64,000 nucleotides of DNA from Parapedobacter sp042666505 (GTDB lineage Bacteria; Bacteroidota; Bacteroidia; Sphingobacteriales; Sphingobacteriaceae): positions 1 through 64,000 of the forward strand of contig NZ_JBHTDN010000012.1 in the NCBI RefSeq assembly GCF_042666505.1. Direction: 5' to 3'. Numbering within the stretch: the first letter of the stretch is position 1; the number at the start of each line of letters is the position of its first letter. Made by a program: the position numbers and the translations under genes. The notes under the pieces are model-generated. The model ran no database searches and had not been told where the DNA came from. It saw nothing but the letters and a program-made list of their open reading frames with translations. Below are positions 26,616-35,709 of the stretch, one piece after another.

Positions 26616-26635
26616 GACACAAAGATAGCACGTTT

Positions 26636-28408
26636 ATGAAATCGTTTTTTAAATATGTATTGGCCACTGTAACGGGTATCATCATTTCATCCATTTTGCT
26701 GGTAGTCGTTGGACTTATTATTCTCGGCGCGATGATCAGTTCGATGACCGCCGATAAAGAGACCGTGGTTGCAGACAACTCGTTGCTGCATATCGATTTG
26801 CAGCACCAAATCACGGAACGGACAATTCCCGACCCGTTTGAAGAACTAGACGTGCCAGGTTTTACCACCACCAAAAGTTTTGGGCTGAACGACATCTTAA
26901 AAGGTATTGAAGGAGCGAAGAATGACAATCGGATCAAGGGAATTTACCTCGATCTTTCAGCCGTTTCGGCGAGTTTCGCTACGTTACAGGAGATCCGCGA
27001 CGCGCTGCTGGATTTCAAAACCTCCGGAAAGTTCATTGTCGCTTATAGTGAAGGATATACCCAACGAGCCTATTACCTGGCATCGACCGCGGATAAAGTT
27101 TACGTAAACCCCGAAGGAACGATTGATTTCCGGGGACTGGCGTCACAGACGCCCTTTATAAAAGGGACGCTTGATAAATTAGGGGTGGAAATGCAAGTGG
27201 TCAAGGTCGGTACATTTAAAAGTGCGGTAGAACCCTTCATCTTGGATCGCATGAGCGAGGCAAACCGCCAGCAGGTGACGTCCTTTTTAGGAAGCATCTA
27301 TGATCATTTCGTTAATCAAATCGGAACCAGTAGAGGCATACCCGCGGATTCGTTGCGAGCCATCGCCGATAATTTTCTGGTGAAAACCGCAGACGACGCG
27401 GTGACCTACGGTTTAGCCGACGGTAAGCGCTATAAAGACGAACTACTCGGCGAATTAAAAGATTCACTCGATATCGACCCTGATAAAGACCTCAACGCCG
27501 TAGCGTTAACGAAGTATAAGCCATCCGGACAATCCAACCGCACATCGGTACGCGACCGGATTGCTGTGGTATATGCGGTGGGAGATATCGTATCGGGGGA
27601 GGGGGGCGACGACATGATCGGTTCTGAGCGCATTTCACGTGAACTGCGTAAAGTACGCAGGGATGATAAAGTGAAAGGGGTAGTTTTCCGCATTAATTCT
27701 CCGGGTGGCAGTGCATTGGCATCGGATGTGATCTGGCGCGAAGTGGATTTGCTTCGCAAGGAAAAGCCTGTGATCGTATCCATGGGCGACGTAGCCGCTT
27801 CGGGAGGTTATTATATTGCGGCGGCGGCTGACTCGATCTTCGCGCAGCCGAATACCATTACCGGATCCATTGGTGTTTTTGGCGTGATCCCGAATATGCA
27901 AGGCCTGATGAATGAGAAGTTGGGCATCACTTTCGACGAGGTTAAAACCGGTAAATACGCTGATTTCCTGAGTAACGTGGATCGGCCACTCACCGTTGAT
28001 GAGCGGAATATTCTTCAAATGGAGGTGAATCGGATCTATGACACCTTCTTACAGCGTGTGGCCGATGGGCGCCATCTGTCTAAGGAAGAGGTGGATAGCA
28101 TTGGACAGGGACGCGTTTGGAGCGGACAGCAGGCAGTCGACAACGGATTGGTAGATCGGTTGGGCAGTCTGGAAGATGCTATCGCCGCAGCCGCCATAAA
28201 AGCAGGATTGGAGGATTACCGGTTGGTTACTTATCCGGCTATTAAGAACCCGTTTGAATCCTTGCTGGGTGGTTCGACCGACCGGATCAGTACCTGGTTC
28301 GCCCAACGGGAACTGGGCGATCAATACAAGTATTACGAACAGGTGAAAAGCGCACTCCGGCAACGGGGAATTCAGGCGAGGCTTCCCCTCACGTTTGATA
28401 TTTATTGA
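26636..28408 (+). CDS. sppA: Signal peptide peptidase SppA, 67K type
   Basis: 590 residues from the ATG at 26636. An N-terminal membrane anchor (about 8-35) is followed by two tandem S49 peptidase domains, as in E. coli SppA. The N-terminal domain has the catalytic lysine candidate in VGTFKSAVEPF (near 200); the C-terminal domain has the nucleophile serine in DVAASGGYYIAAAADS (near 385) followed by TGSIGVFG. It cleaves leftover signal peptides in the inner membrane, facing the periplasm. The stop overlaps the next start by one base (TGATG), so it is co-transcribed with the HMG-CoA lyase gene. Confidence 0.92.
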   Translation: MKSFFKYVLATVTGIIISSILLVVVGLIILGAMISSMTADKETVVADNSLLHIDLQHQITERTIPDPFEELDVPGFTTTKSFGLNDILKGIEGAKNDNRIKGIYLDLSAVSASFATLQEIRDALLDFKTSGKFIVAYSEGYTQRAYYLASTADKVYVNPEGTIDFRGLASQTPFIKGTLDKLGVEMQVVKVGTFKSAVEPFILDRMSEANRQQVTSFLGSIYDHFVNQIGTSRGIPADSLRAIADNFLVKTADDAVTYGLADGKRYKDELLGELKDSLDIDPDKDLNAVALTKYKPSGQSNRTSVRDRIAVVYAVGDIVSGEGGDDMIGSERISRELRKVRRDDKVKGVVFRINSPGGSALASDVIWREVDLLRKEKPVIVSMGDVAASGGYYIAAAADSIFAQPNTITGSIGVFGVIPNMQGLMNEKLGITFDEVKTGKYADFLSNVDRPLTVDERNILQMEVNRIYDTFLQRVADGRHLSKEEVDSIGQGRVWSGQQAVDNGLVDRLGSLEDAIAAAAIKAGLEDYRLVTYPAIKNPFESLLGGSTDRISTWFAQRELGDQYKYYEQVKSALRQRGIQARLPLTFDIY

Positions 28409-29259
28409 TGCCACACATTTCGATCACCGAATGTCCCCGCGATGCGATGCAGGGAATACGCCACTTTATTGCTACGGAGGTGAAAGCGGCCTATATCCAA
28501 TTGCTCTTGAACGTAGGCTTTGATCGGCTTGACTTCGGTAGCTTCGTATCACCAAAGGCCGTTCCCCAGATGAAGGATACGGCTGAGGTATTGAAGCAAT
28601 TGGATCGATCGGTTAGCGCTACGCAGTTGCTGGCGATTGTGGCTAACGTGCGAGGGGCGGAGGAAGCGGTGAGCTACGCGGATGTGGACGTTGTTGGCTT
28701 TCCGTTTTCCGTGTCGGAAACCTTTCAGTTGAGAAATACCAATCATACCATAGCTCAGGCATTGGAAATAGTAAAGGAGATCGTGGCCACCTGCCACGTA
28801 AATGGAAAAGTCCCCTTGATATACCTCTCCATGGGCTTTGGTAATCCATACGGAGACCCTTGGAGCCCGGCGATCGTGGCAGATTACGTGGATCGGCTGG
28901 TTGCCATGGGCGTGCGCGATTTCGCGTTAGCGGATACCGTTGGCACGTCTACGCCCGAAGGCATCGCACGGTTATACCAATATATCGGCGGTACATTTCC
29001 TGGAATTTCGCTGGGACTGCACCTACATAGCACACCGGCGGAGGGCCGCGATAAACTGATTGCTGCGCTGGACGCTGGATGTACCCGGTTCGATGCCGCT
29101 CTACGCGGCTTCGGAGGCTGCCCCATGGCCGACGATCAGCTGACCGGCAACATCGCTACCGAAACCTTATTGCAACTTCTCTACGAGCGCGGGATAGAAA
29201 CGGGTTTGAAGGAGGAGGCTTGGGCAGAAGCCTTGGCTTATAGCAATGAGGTGTTTTGA
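28408..29259 (+). CDS. Hydroxymethylglutaryl-CoA lyase
   Basis: 283 residues of the HMGL-like TIM-barrel family. ITECPRDAMQG at the start supplies the R-D pair near residue 11. FGSFVSPKAVPQM, the metal-binding histidines of GLHLHSTPAEG (near 197) and GCTRFDAALRGFGGCPMAD (near 225-243), with the catalytic cysteine of GGCP, agree with HMG-CoA lyase. It cleaves HMG-CoA to acetoacetate and acetyl-CoA, the last step of leucine breakdown. The start overlaps the sppA stop by one base; no functional link to SppA is known. No other leucine degradation gene is in the window. Confidence 0.88.
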   Translation: MPHISITECPRDAMQGIRHFIATEVKAAYIQLLLNVGFDRLDFGSFVSPKAVPQMKDTAEVLKQLDRSVSATQLLAIVANVRGAEEAVSYADVDVVGFPFSVSETFQLRNTNHTIAQALEIVKEIVATCHVNGKVPLIYLSMGFGNPYGDPWSPAIVADYVDRLVAMGVRDFALADTVGTSTPEGIARLYQYIGGTFPGISLGLHLHSTPAEGRDKLIAALDAGCTRFDAALRGFGGCPMADDQLTGNIATETLLQLLYERGIETGLKEEAWAEALAYSNEVF

Positions 29260-29284
29260 ATTTCCAATACTTATCTTAGCTTTG
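29255..29284 (+). promoter_or_regulatory. pgk promoter
   Basis: TTTG (29255-29258) within the last codons of the preceding gene, an 18-base spacer, and TAGCTTTG (29277-29284), an exact TAnnTTTG match. The pgk ATG lies 82 bases further, leaving a leader with no obvious structure. It suggests that pgk, der and cysS are transcribed separately from sppA. Confidence 0.65.
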
Positions 29285-29365
29285 TTTCCCCAAATTAGTT
29301 GAAATAATTAGATGAATCCGGCAGGTGAAGGATCATCGGACCATTGAAAAAATAATGTCGAACAA

Positions 29366-30556
29366 ATGAACACCATAGACAATTTAGATTTTTCCGGTAA
29401 GAAGGCACTGATACGAGTGGACTTTAACGTACCCTTGGATGAGCATTACAATATTACTGACGATAATCGCATACAAGGGGCCGCGCCTACGATTAAAAAG
29501 ATCCTGAACGACGGCGGATCGGCTATCCTAATGTCTCACCTTGGCAGGCCGAAAGAGGGCCCAACGGAAAAATTCTCGTTGAAGCATATTGTTAAACATC
29601 TATCCGACGTGCTGGGTGTCACGGTACAATTTGCCAACGACTGTATCGGTGAGGAAGCCCTTACAAAGGCACACGCACTAAAACCCGGTGAGGTATTGTT
29701 GCTCGAAAACCTTCGGTTTTATAAAGAAGAAGAGAAGGGCGATAAAGACTTTGCTGAAAAACTGGCCAAATTGGGGGATGTATATGTGAATGATGCATTT
29801 GGTACGGCACACCGCGCTCACGCTTCGACGGCGGTCATCGCCCAGTTTTTTCCCAATGCAAAATATTTCGGATACCTCATGGCTGCGGAAGTAGGAAATG
29901 CCGAAAAGGTGCTGAACGATCCTCAGCGTCCGTTTACCGCTATTATGGGGGGAGCGAAAGTGTCGGATAAACTGGAACTGATCGAGGCCCTGCTGGATAA
30001 GGTCGATAACTTGATCATTGGTGGAGGCATGGCCTATACTTTCGTGAAGGCGCGCGGTGGTGAAATCGGTAAGTCATTGGTGGAATTGGATAAACTGGAT
30101 CTCGCCAACGACTTGGTGAAGAAAGCGGACGAAAAGGGCGTTAACCTGGTATTGCCCACTGACTGCCAGATTGCTGACGAATTTTCTCCGGATTCGCCGG
30201 CTTACGATGGACCGAACGATGCCATTCCGGCTGATAAAATGGGATTGGATATTGGCAAAGAATCTGGCGAGCATTTTGCGCAGGTGATCTTGGCCTCAAA
30301 TACCATCCTATGGAACGGTCCGATGGGGGTGTTTGAAATGGATAAATTTGCCAAAGGTACCAAGGCTGTAGCGGATGCCGTGGTGGCCGCCACCGAGCGC
30401 GGGGCGTTTTCGTTGATCGGCGGCGGTGACTCGGCTGCTGCGGTGAGCAAGTTTGGAATGACCGAGCACGTAAGCTACGTAAGTACGGGTGGCGGTGCGC
30501 TGCTTGAGTATATGGAAGGCAAGGAACTGCCGGGAGTGAAGGCAATCAACGGATAA
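29366..30556 (+). CDS. pgk: Phosphoglycerate kinase
   Basis: 396 residues, standard length. It shows KKALIRVDFNVPLDE near residue 12, MSHLGRPKEGPTEKFSLKHI near 55, LLLENLRFYKEEEKGD near 110, NDAFGTAHRAHAST near 142, the KVSDKLELIEALLDKVD block near 200, and C-terminal WNGPMGVFE plus GGGDSAAAV for ATP binding. It converts 1,3-bisphosphoglycerate and ADP to 3-phosphoglycerate and ATP in glycolysis. It is followed by der after 11 bases. Confidence 0.98.
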   Translation: MNTIDNLDFSGKKALIRVDFNVPLDEHYNITDDNRIQGAAPTIKKILNDGGSAILMSHLGRPKEGPTEKFSLKHIVKHLSDVLGVTVQFANDCIGEEALTKAHALKPGEVLLLENLRFYKEEEKGDKDFAEKLAKLGDVYVNDAFGTAHRAHASTAVIAQFFPNAKYFGYLMAAEVGNAEKVLNDPQRPFTAIMGGAKVSDKLELIEALLDKVDNLIIGGGMAYTFVKARGGEIGKSLVELDKLDLANDLVKKADEKGVNLVLPTDCQIADEFSPDSPAYDGPNDAIPADKMGLDIGKESGEHFAQVILASNTILWNGPMGVFEMDKFAKGTKAVADAVVAATERGAFSLIGGGDSAAAVSKFGMTEHVSYVSTGGGALLEYMEGKELPGVKAING

Positions 30557-30567
30557 AAGAGAATTTG

Positions 30568-31869
30568 ATGGCAAATATCATCGCAATTGTAGGACGGCCA
30601 AACGTCGGGAAATCCACTTTATATAATCGCTTGACAGAAAGCCGCAGGGCGATTGTCGATGACTATAGTGGAGTAACGCGCGACCGGCATTACGGACAGG
30701 GAGAATGGATAGGGAAGAAGTTTGCGGTGGTCGACACCGGTGGATACGTGCACGGCTCGGAGGACGTTTTTGAATCCGCCATCCGTGAACAGGTGTTGAT
30801 TGCCATTGAAGAAGCTTCGGTTATCCTGTTTATGGTGGATGTGACCACCGGAATCACCGATTTGGATGATGCCATCGCGGATGTGCTGCGCCGGAGTAAA
30901 AAGCCCGTTTTTGTAGTCGCCAATAAGGTGGACCACCCGCTTTTGCAGCAAGAGGCCAGTATTTTCTACAGCTTCGGACTGGGAGAAATCTACCCACTCT
31001 CCTCGATGACGGGCTCCGGTACCGGCGAGTTGCTGGACGAGGTGGTCAAGCACTTCGAACAGGAAGAGAAGGAAGCAGAAGACCGCCCCAAGTTTGCCAT
31101 TGTCGGCAGGCCCAACGTAGGAAAGTCGTCGCTGACCAACGCACTGATCGGCAAAGAGCGTAACATCGTAACGCCGGTCGCAGGTACCACCCGCGATTCG
31201 ATCCGGATCCATTATAATCAATACGGGCATGATTTTATCCTCATCGATACCGCTGGGTTACGACGCAAAACCAAAGTGAAGGAAAACATCGAGTTTTACT
31301 CGGTTATGCGCACAATCAAAGCGCTGGAGGAGTCGGACGTGGTAATTCTGATGCTGGATGCTACAGAAGGCATCGAGGCCCAGGATATCAATATCTTCCA
31401 CTTGGCGGAAAAAAACAAAAAGGGCATCGTTATTCTGGTCAACAAGTGGGATATGATTGAAAAAAACCAAAAGACCACGAAAGTATTCGAAGACCTGATC
31501 CGGGAGAAAATTGCCCCGTTCACCGATGTGCCGATCGTCTTTACATCCGTCACCGAAAAGCAACGGATTTTTAAGGCCGTGGAGGCAGCGGTCAAGGTTT
31601 ACGAGAATAAAACGAAAAAGGTTTCTACTTCGAAGCTAAACGATGTGATGTTGCCCATTATCGAAAATTACCCGCCACCGGCTACGAAGGGTAAGTACAT
31701 CAAAATTAAATACGTAACCCAGATCGCAGGCAGATCGCCGATGTTTGCCTTCTTCTGCAACCTGCCCCAATACATTAAGGAACCCTACAGACGCTTCATT
31801 GAAAACAAGCTCCGCGAAAATTTTGATTTTGAAGGCGTGCCTGTGCAGGTGTATTTCAGGCAGAAATAA
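30568..31869 (+). CDS. der: Ribosome biogenesis GTPase Der (EngA)
   Basis: 433 residues from the ATG at 30568. Two tandem GTPase domains each have a P-loop GRPNVGKS (near residues 8 and 180), switch/G3 motifs VDTGGYVHG and IDTAGLRRKTK, and G4 motifs ANKVD and VNKWD. A C-terminal KH-like domain begins near residue 355 (SKLNDVMLPIIENYPPP). Der acts in late assembly of the 50S ribosomal subunit. It lies between pgk and cysS, 18 bases before the latter. Confidence 0.97.
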   Translation: MANIIAIVGRPNVGKSTLYNRLTESRRAIVDDYSGVTRDRHYGQGEWIGKKFAVVDTGGYVHGSEDVFESAIREQVLIAIEEASVILFMVDVTTGITDLDDAIADVLRRSKKPVFVVANKVDHPLLQQEASIFYSFGLGEIYPLSSMTGSGTGELLDEVVKHFEQEEKEAEDRPKFAIVGRPNVGKSSLTNALIGKERNIVTPVAGTTRDSIRIHYNQYGHDFILIDTAGLRRKTKVKENIEFYSVMRTIKALEESDVVILMLDATEGIEAQDINIFHLAEKNKKGIVILVNKWDMIEKNQKTTKVFEDLIREKIAPFTDVPIVFTSVTEKQRIFKAVEAAVKVYENKTKKVSTSKLNDVMLPIIENYPPPATKGKYIKIKYVTQIAGRSPMFAFFCNLPQYIKEPYRRFIENKLRENFDFEGVPVQVYFRQK

Positions 31870-31874
31870 ATTCG

Positions 31875-31882
31875 TATTTTCG
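31875..31882 (+). promoter_or_regulatory. Possible cysS -7 element
   Basis: TATTTTCG lies just after the der stop, 5 bases before the cysS ATG, and resembles TAnnTTTG. No TTG is found at the expected -33 distance. If used, it would give an almost leaderless cysS transcript. Weak evidence. Confidence 0.3.
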
Positions 31883-31887
31883 CGCCC

Positions 31888-33351
31888 ATGGATAACCGTT
31901 TGGTTCTTTACAATACATTAACAAGAAAAAAGGAAAATTTCGAGCCGCTGAATCCACCCTTTGTGGGGATGTACGTCTGCGGTCCTACCGTATACAGTGA
32001 CGTCCACCTCGGCAATTGCCGTACGTTTGTATCCTTCGATCTAATCTTCCGCTACCTGACTCACCTCGGCTACAAGGTACGTTATGTCCGTAATATTACC
32101 GACGCAGGGCATTTGGAGGGGGACAATGACGAAGGGGACGACAAGTTTGCGAAAAAGGCCAAATTGGAACAATTGGAGCCCATGGAAATCGTCCAGAAGT
32201 ATACGCTGGGATTCCATGAGGTACTACGGCTATTTAATACCCTGCCCCCCAGCATCGAGCCGACCGCTACCGGCCATATTTCGGAGCAGATTGCGATGGT
32301 TCAAAAAATCCTGGAAGAGGGATATGCCTACGAAGTCAATGGGACCGTTTATTTCGATGTGGAAAAGTACGTGAAAGAGTACGACTATACCATTCTAACC
32401 AATCGGAAACTGGATGATTTGCTAAACAATACGCGCGAGTTGAATGGGCAGGACGAAAAGCGGGGAAGGCTGGATTTCGCGTTATGGATCAAGGCTAAAC
32501 CAGAACATATCATGCGTTGGCCGTCACCTTGGGGAGTGGGTTTCCCGGGTTGGCATATTGAATGCTCGGCCATGAGCCGCAAATACCTGGGCGATCAATT
32601 CGATATTCACGGAGGGGGAATGGACTTGGCGGCGACGCACCATACCAATGAAATTGCCCAATCGCAAGCCTGCAACCACACCCAGCCCGCAAAATATTGG
32701 ATGCATACGAACATGCTGACGGTAAACGGTACGCGTATGTCGAAGTCGGCAGGCAATGGCTTTTTGCCCCACGAACTTTTCAGTGGATCCCACCCGTTGC
32801 TGAATCGTGGGTACTCGCCCATGGCTGTACGCTTTTTCATGTTGCAGGCACACTACCGGAGTACACTCGATTTTTCAAACGAGGCTCTAGAAGCGGCAGA
32901 TAAAGGGTATAAGCGGCTAATGAACGCGATGGCATTGCTGCCCAAGCTCAAAGCAACGGGCAAGAAGGCGGAAAGCAATATAGAAGCGCTGAAACAGCGG
33001 TGTTATGCTGCTATGGACGATGACTTCAATAGTCCGGTCCTGATTGCGGAATTGTTTGAGGCCGTCCGCGTCGTCAACAGCGTATATGACGGTAAACTGG
33101 CGATCGATTCAACCTCACTGGAAAACCTTCAGACGCTGATGTGCCATTTCGTGCATGACGTGCTCGGTTTGCTCGATGACAATACCGGATCCGATGACTT
33201 TGAAAAATTAATGGAGGTGGTCATCAGGCTCCGCAACGAAGCTAAACAAAACAAAGATTACACGACGTCCGATCGCATACGGGAAGGGTTGAGTGCCATA
33301 GGTATTCAACTCAAAGACAGCAAAGAGGGGACACTTTGGAATAAGATTTGA
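31888..33351 (+). CDS. cysS: Cysteinyl-tRNA synthetase
   Basis: 487 residues, class I synthetase. It has MYVCGPTVYSDVHLGNCR near residue 28, where HLGN replaces HIGH and Cys is a zinc ligand; GWHIECSAMS near 225 gives further zinc ligands; RMSKSAGN near 284 is the KMSKS loop. The DALR-type C-terminal helical domain runs to the end. It charges tRNA-Cys with cysteine. It is followed by the NTF2-like gene after 11 bases. Confidence 0.97.
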   Translation: MDNRLVLYNTLTRKKENFEPLNPPFVGMYVCGPTVYSDVHLGNCRTFVSFDLIFRYLTHLGYKVRYVRNITDAGHLEGDNDEGDDKFAKKAKLEQLEPMEIVQKYTLGFHEVLRLFNTLPPSIEPTATGHISEQIAMVQKILEEGYAYEVNGTVYFDVEKYVKEYDYTILTNRKLDDLLNNTRELNGQDEKRGRLDFALWIKAKPEHIMRWPSPWGVGFPGWHIECSAMSRKYLGDQFDIHGGGMDLAATHHTNEIAQSQACNHTQPAKYWMHTNMLTVNGTRMSKSAGNGFLPHELFSGSHPLLNRGYSPMAVRFFMLQAHYRSTLDFSNEALEAADKGYKRLMNAMALLPKLKATGKKAESNIEALKQRCYAAMDDDFNSPVLIAELFEAVRVVNSVYDGKLAIDSTSLENLQTLMCHFVHDVLGLLDDNTGSDDFEKLMEVVIRLRNEAKQNKDYTTSDRIREGLSAIGIQLKDSKEGTLWNKI

Positions 33352-33362
33352 ACGTACTAACG

Positions 33363-34226
33363 ATGAGATACATTGTTTCGATTTGCGTATCGGTATATTT
33401 TCTTTGTTTATCCGGGTCGGCGTTAGCACAGGTGCTCGGGAAAGTAGGCAGTTTGCTCGCCGCCGACCGAACGGCGGCACGGCTTTCGGCCACGGAAGGA
33501 CCTTATACGGCTTTACGGTCCATTGTCGATCGTAATTCGCTGTTTTTTACGCCTGCGCCCGTTGGGGCATTGGAATACCTGGATAATCGCCCCAATATCC
33601 CGGATGTAATGACGTGGAAGCCGGCTTTTGCCGCGGTTGCAAAAAGTATGGAGTGGGGGGTGACCGCCGGTTCACTTACCTTTCAGCGTGTTGGGGCAAT
33701 AAAACGATATGGCGAGTACCTTACCGTTTGGCATCGCGACCGAAAGGGAAACTGGAAGATCAATTTGCGTGCGCAGATTGAACACAAAGGCGGCAAAGAA
33801 GAACCTGAATTGAGATACATCGAACCCGACGAAAAGGACTATACGAGATTCAGGACCAAAGAGCGGATTCAACAACGCAAGGAAATTGTGCTAAGCAACG
33901 ATCAGCTGCTTTCCGCGGTATTGAAATCAGATGCGTCCATCGCTTATGGCGAATTCCTGGCAGACGACGCTCGCTTTTATTTCCCATGGAATACGCCGGT
34001 TGTGGGAAAAAAGAACATCTTGGCTTTCGTTAAAAAGAGAGACATGGCCATTGAAGCGGAATCGCTGGTGGCAAATCGATCCTACAGCGGCGAACTCGCT
34101 TACTCGTATGGCACTGCTACCGTAGCAACGAAGACTGAGCAAATGAAATGTAACTACGTCCGGATTTGGCAACTGCAACCCGACTTTCAATGGCGGGTAA
34201 TCATTGAGATGCTATTTGAGGCGTAA
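33363..34226 (+). CDS. Secreted protein with two NTF2/SnoaL-like halves (DUF4440-like)
   Basis: 287 residues from the ATG at 33363 (a TTG 15 bases upstream is also open). A signal peptide runs to about residue 26 (SGSALAQ). The mature part reads as two related alpha+beta units. The first (about 38-155) ends WHRDRKGNWKINLRAQIEH, and the second (about 180-287) ends VRIWQLQPDFQWRVIIEML; the tryptophan-rich final strand is typical of SnoaL/DUF4440 domains. No catalytic residues can be assigned. It is probably periplasmic, and probably co-transcribed with cysS by position only. I do not recognise a more exact family. Confidence 0.65.
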   Translation: MRYIVSICVSVYFLCLSGSALAQVLGKVGSLLAADRTAARLSATEGPYTALRSIVDRNSLFFTPAPVGALEYLDNRPNIPDVMTWKPAFAAVAKSMEWGVTAGSLTFQRVGAIKRYGEYLTVWHRDRKGNWKINLRAQIEHKGGKEEPELRYIEPDEKDYTRFRTKERIQQRKEIVLSNDQLLSAVLKSDASIAYGEFLADDARFYFPWNTPVVGKKNILAFVKKRDMAIEAESLVANRSYSGELAYSYGTATVATKTEQMKCNYVRIWQLQPDFQWRVIIEMLFEA

Positions 34227-34228
34227 TT

Positions 34229-34287
34229 ATTTGCCAAGTCGCTGATTTGCCAAGTCGCGGAGTCGCTGATTCGCAACTCGGCGACTT
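34229..34287. repeat. Short direct and inverted repeats between convergent genes
   Basis: ATTTGCCAAGTCGC occurs at 34229-34242 and again at 34245-34258 (16-base period), with a shorter third echo AGTCGCTGATTCGC at 34261-34274. AAGTCGCGGAG (34252-34262) pairs with CTCGGCGACTT (34277-34287) in an imperfect 11-base stem. It lies between the NTF2-like gene and the SurA-like gene, which end toward each other, so it may act as a terminator-like or REP-like element. The T-run expected of a rho-independent terminator is missing. Confidence 0.55.
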
Positions 34288-34323
34288 CTCGGTTTCGCAA
34301 ACAAGGCCTTCGCAACGTAGCGA

Positions 34324-35709
34324 TTAAAGCTGAGCAACGGTCGTATTCTCCTGTTCTTTCAACCAGATCTTCAGGTCGTCACAGTCGTGGTATTCCTGAT
34401 TGATATCGATGAAAGTCACTTTGCGCCGGCCTTCAAACCATTCGCTTAGTTTGCGGTTAATCTTGTCCTGTAAGGCTGCCTCCTTGATTTTAGCAAAGTC
34501 CTGTTCAAGATTGGCCTGATGGGGAGGTGTCCGTGATTTGAGATAGGTGAAACGGTAGCCCGTTTTTCCGGTACGGTCCGAAAACTCCGCGGGACGGGAA
34601 TATTGCCCGGGTTGCAACGTGTCAATAGCCGTAAAAATCGAAGCATCAAGCTTGTCGGCGGGAATCAACGTAGTACGGTTTTGCTGGTTTTCCAGGTTTA
34701 GCAACATACCTCCGTTGTATTTGGTTTCTTTATTGTCCGAATAAAGTGTTGCAGCCGTATAAAAATCAAGTTTTTTATCGACCACGTGTTGGTAGATGCT
34801 ATCGATGTGGACTTTAGCACGTTCCAAGCTGGCCGGAGTAGGCTTGATCGTTATCAAGACATGACGTGTGCGGACTTCCTCGCCACGGCGTTCCAGTACT
34901 TCCAGGAAGTGGAAGCCATATTCGGATTCGAATACAGGGGAAAGTTCGCCGGGTTTGAGCCGGAAGGCAACCGCCGAAAATTCTTTGACGAACCCATCAC
35001 GGGTATTGAATCCGAGGTCGCCGCCATAAGGAGCTGATCCCGGATCTTGTGAATATAACCGGGCTATCGTTGCAAAGTCAGCTCCTTCCGCTACCTGGCG
35101 CCGTAAGTCTTCGGCCCGGTCGCGAAACTGCTGCTTCTCTTCGCGGGTAAGCTGTGGAAAAACAACCAGTTCGCCTACTTCCACCTCGGTATTGAAATAA
35201 GGTAGGCTGTCTTTTTCCAACGACTCGAAATACCGTTTTACCTCCAAAGGAGTTACGTCGATGCCCGATACGATGTTCTGCTGCATTTTATTGGCTTTCA
35301 ACTGCTCATATACGCTTGGCCGCATTTCTTCTTTGTATTGGAGCAACGAGCGGTTTAGGAACCGTTCGAGCCGTTCTTGTCCACCTGCTTGATTAGACAT
35401 GTAACGTAAGCGGGAATTGATGTTATCATCTACCTCGCCTTCACTTACATCAATGGAGTCGATGGCGGCTTGCTGGGCCAGCAATTTCTGGGTAAGTTGT
35501 TGTTGCAGAATATAACACTTGAAATCGTCGTTTGCTTTATTACCTTGAGCGAGGTATTGGGCATATTGCATTTCAATCTCCGACTGTAGGATGATGTTGG
35601 ATCCTACCACGGCTGCTACCTTGTCGATTACCTTGGCTTCTTGGGCAGACGCCCGGTAGGTGATAGTTATTAGTATCAAAAACAGAAAAATGCAGCGATT
35701 TCTACTCAT
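34324..35709 (-). CDS. surA: SurA-like periplasmic peptidyl-prolyl isomerase chaperone
   Basis: 461 residues with a signal peptide ending near ASAQ (residue 23). A SurA_N-type helical region follows (KVAAVVGSNIILQSEIE, about 30-170). Then come two parvulin (PpiC) domains, about 175-275 (FATIARLYSQDPGSAPYGGDLG, then ELSPVFESEYGFHFLEV) and 280-395, the second more diverged. It would guide outer-membrane proteins through the periplasm. It lies 1 base or less from the upstream PpiC-like lipoprotein gene and points toward the repeat at 34229-34287. Confidence 0.88.
   Translation of the reverse strand: MSRNRCIFLFLILITITYRASAQEAKVIDKVAAVVGSNIILQSEIEMQYAQYLAQGNKANDDFKCYILQQQLTQKLLAQQAAIDSIDVSEGEVDDNINSRLRYMSNQAGGQERLERFLNRSLLQYKEEMRPSVYEQLKANKMQQNIVSGIDVTPLEVKRYFESLEKDSLPYFNTEVEVGELVVFPQLTREEKQQFRDRAEDLRRQVAEGADFATIARLYSQDPGSAPYGGDLGFNTRDGFVKEFSAVAFRLKPGELSPVFESEYGFHFLEVLERRGEEVRTRHVLITIKPTPASLERAKVHIDSIYQHVVDKKLDFYTAATLYSDNKETKYNGGMLLNLENQQNRTTLIPADKLDASIFTAIDTLQPGQYSRPAEFSDRTGKTGYRFTYLKSRTPPHQANLEQDFAKIKEAALQDKINRKLSEWFEGRRKVTFIDINQEYHDCDDLKIWLKEQENTTVAQL

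Noticed and set aside
26585..26635. Similar N-terminal extensions MHIKPNLSKF (parC) and MHIQPSLAKF (sppA) in the open frames
   Set aside because: The likeness comes from duplicated promoter sequence read as codons; both true starts lie downstream of the -7 elements.
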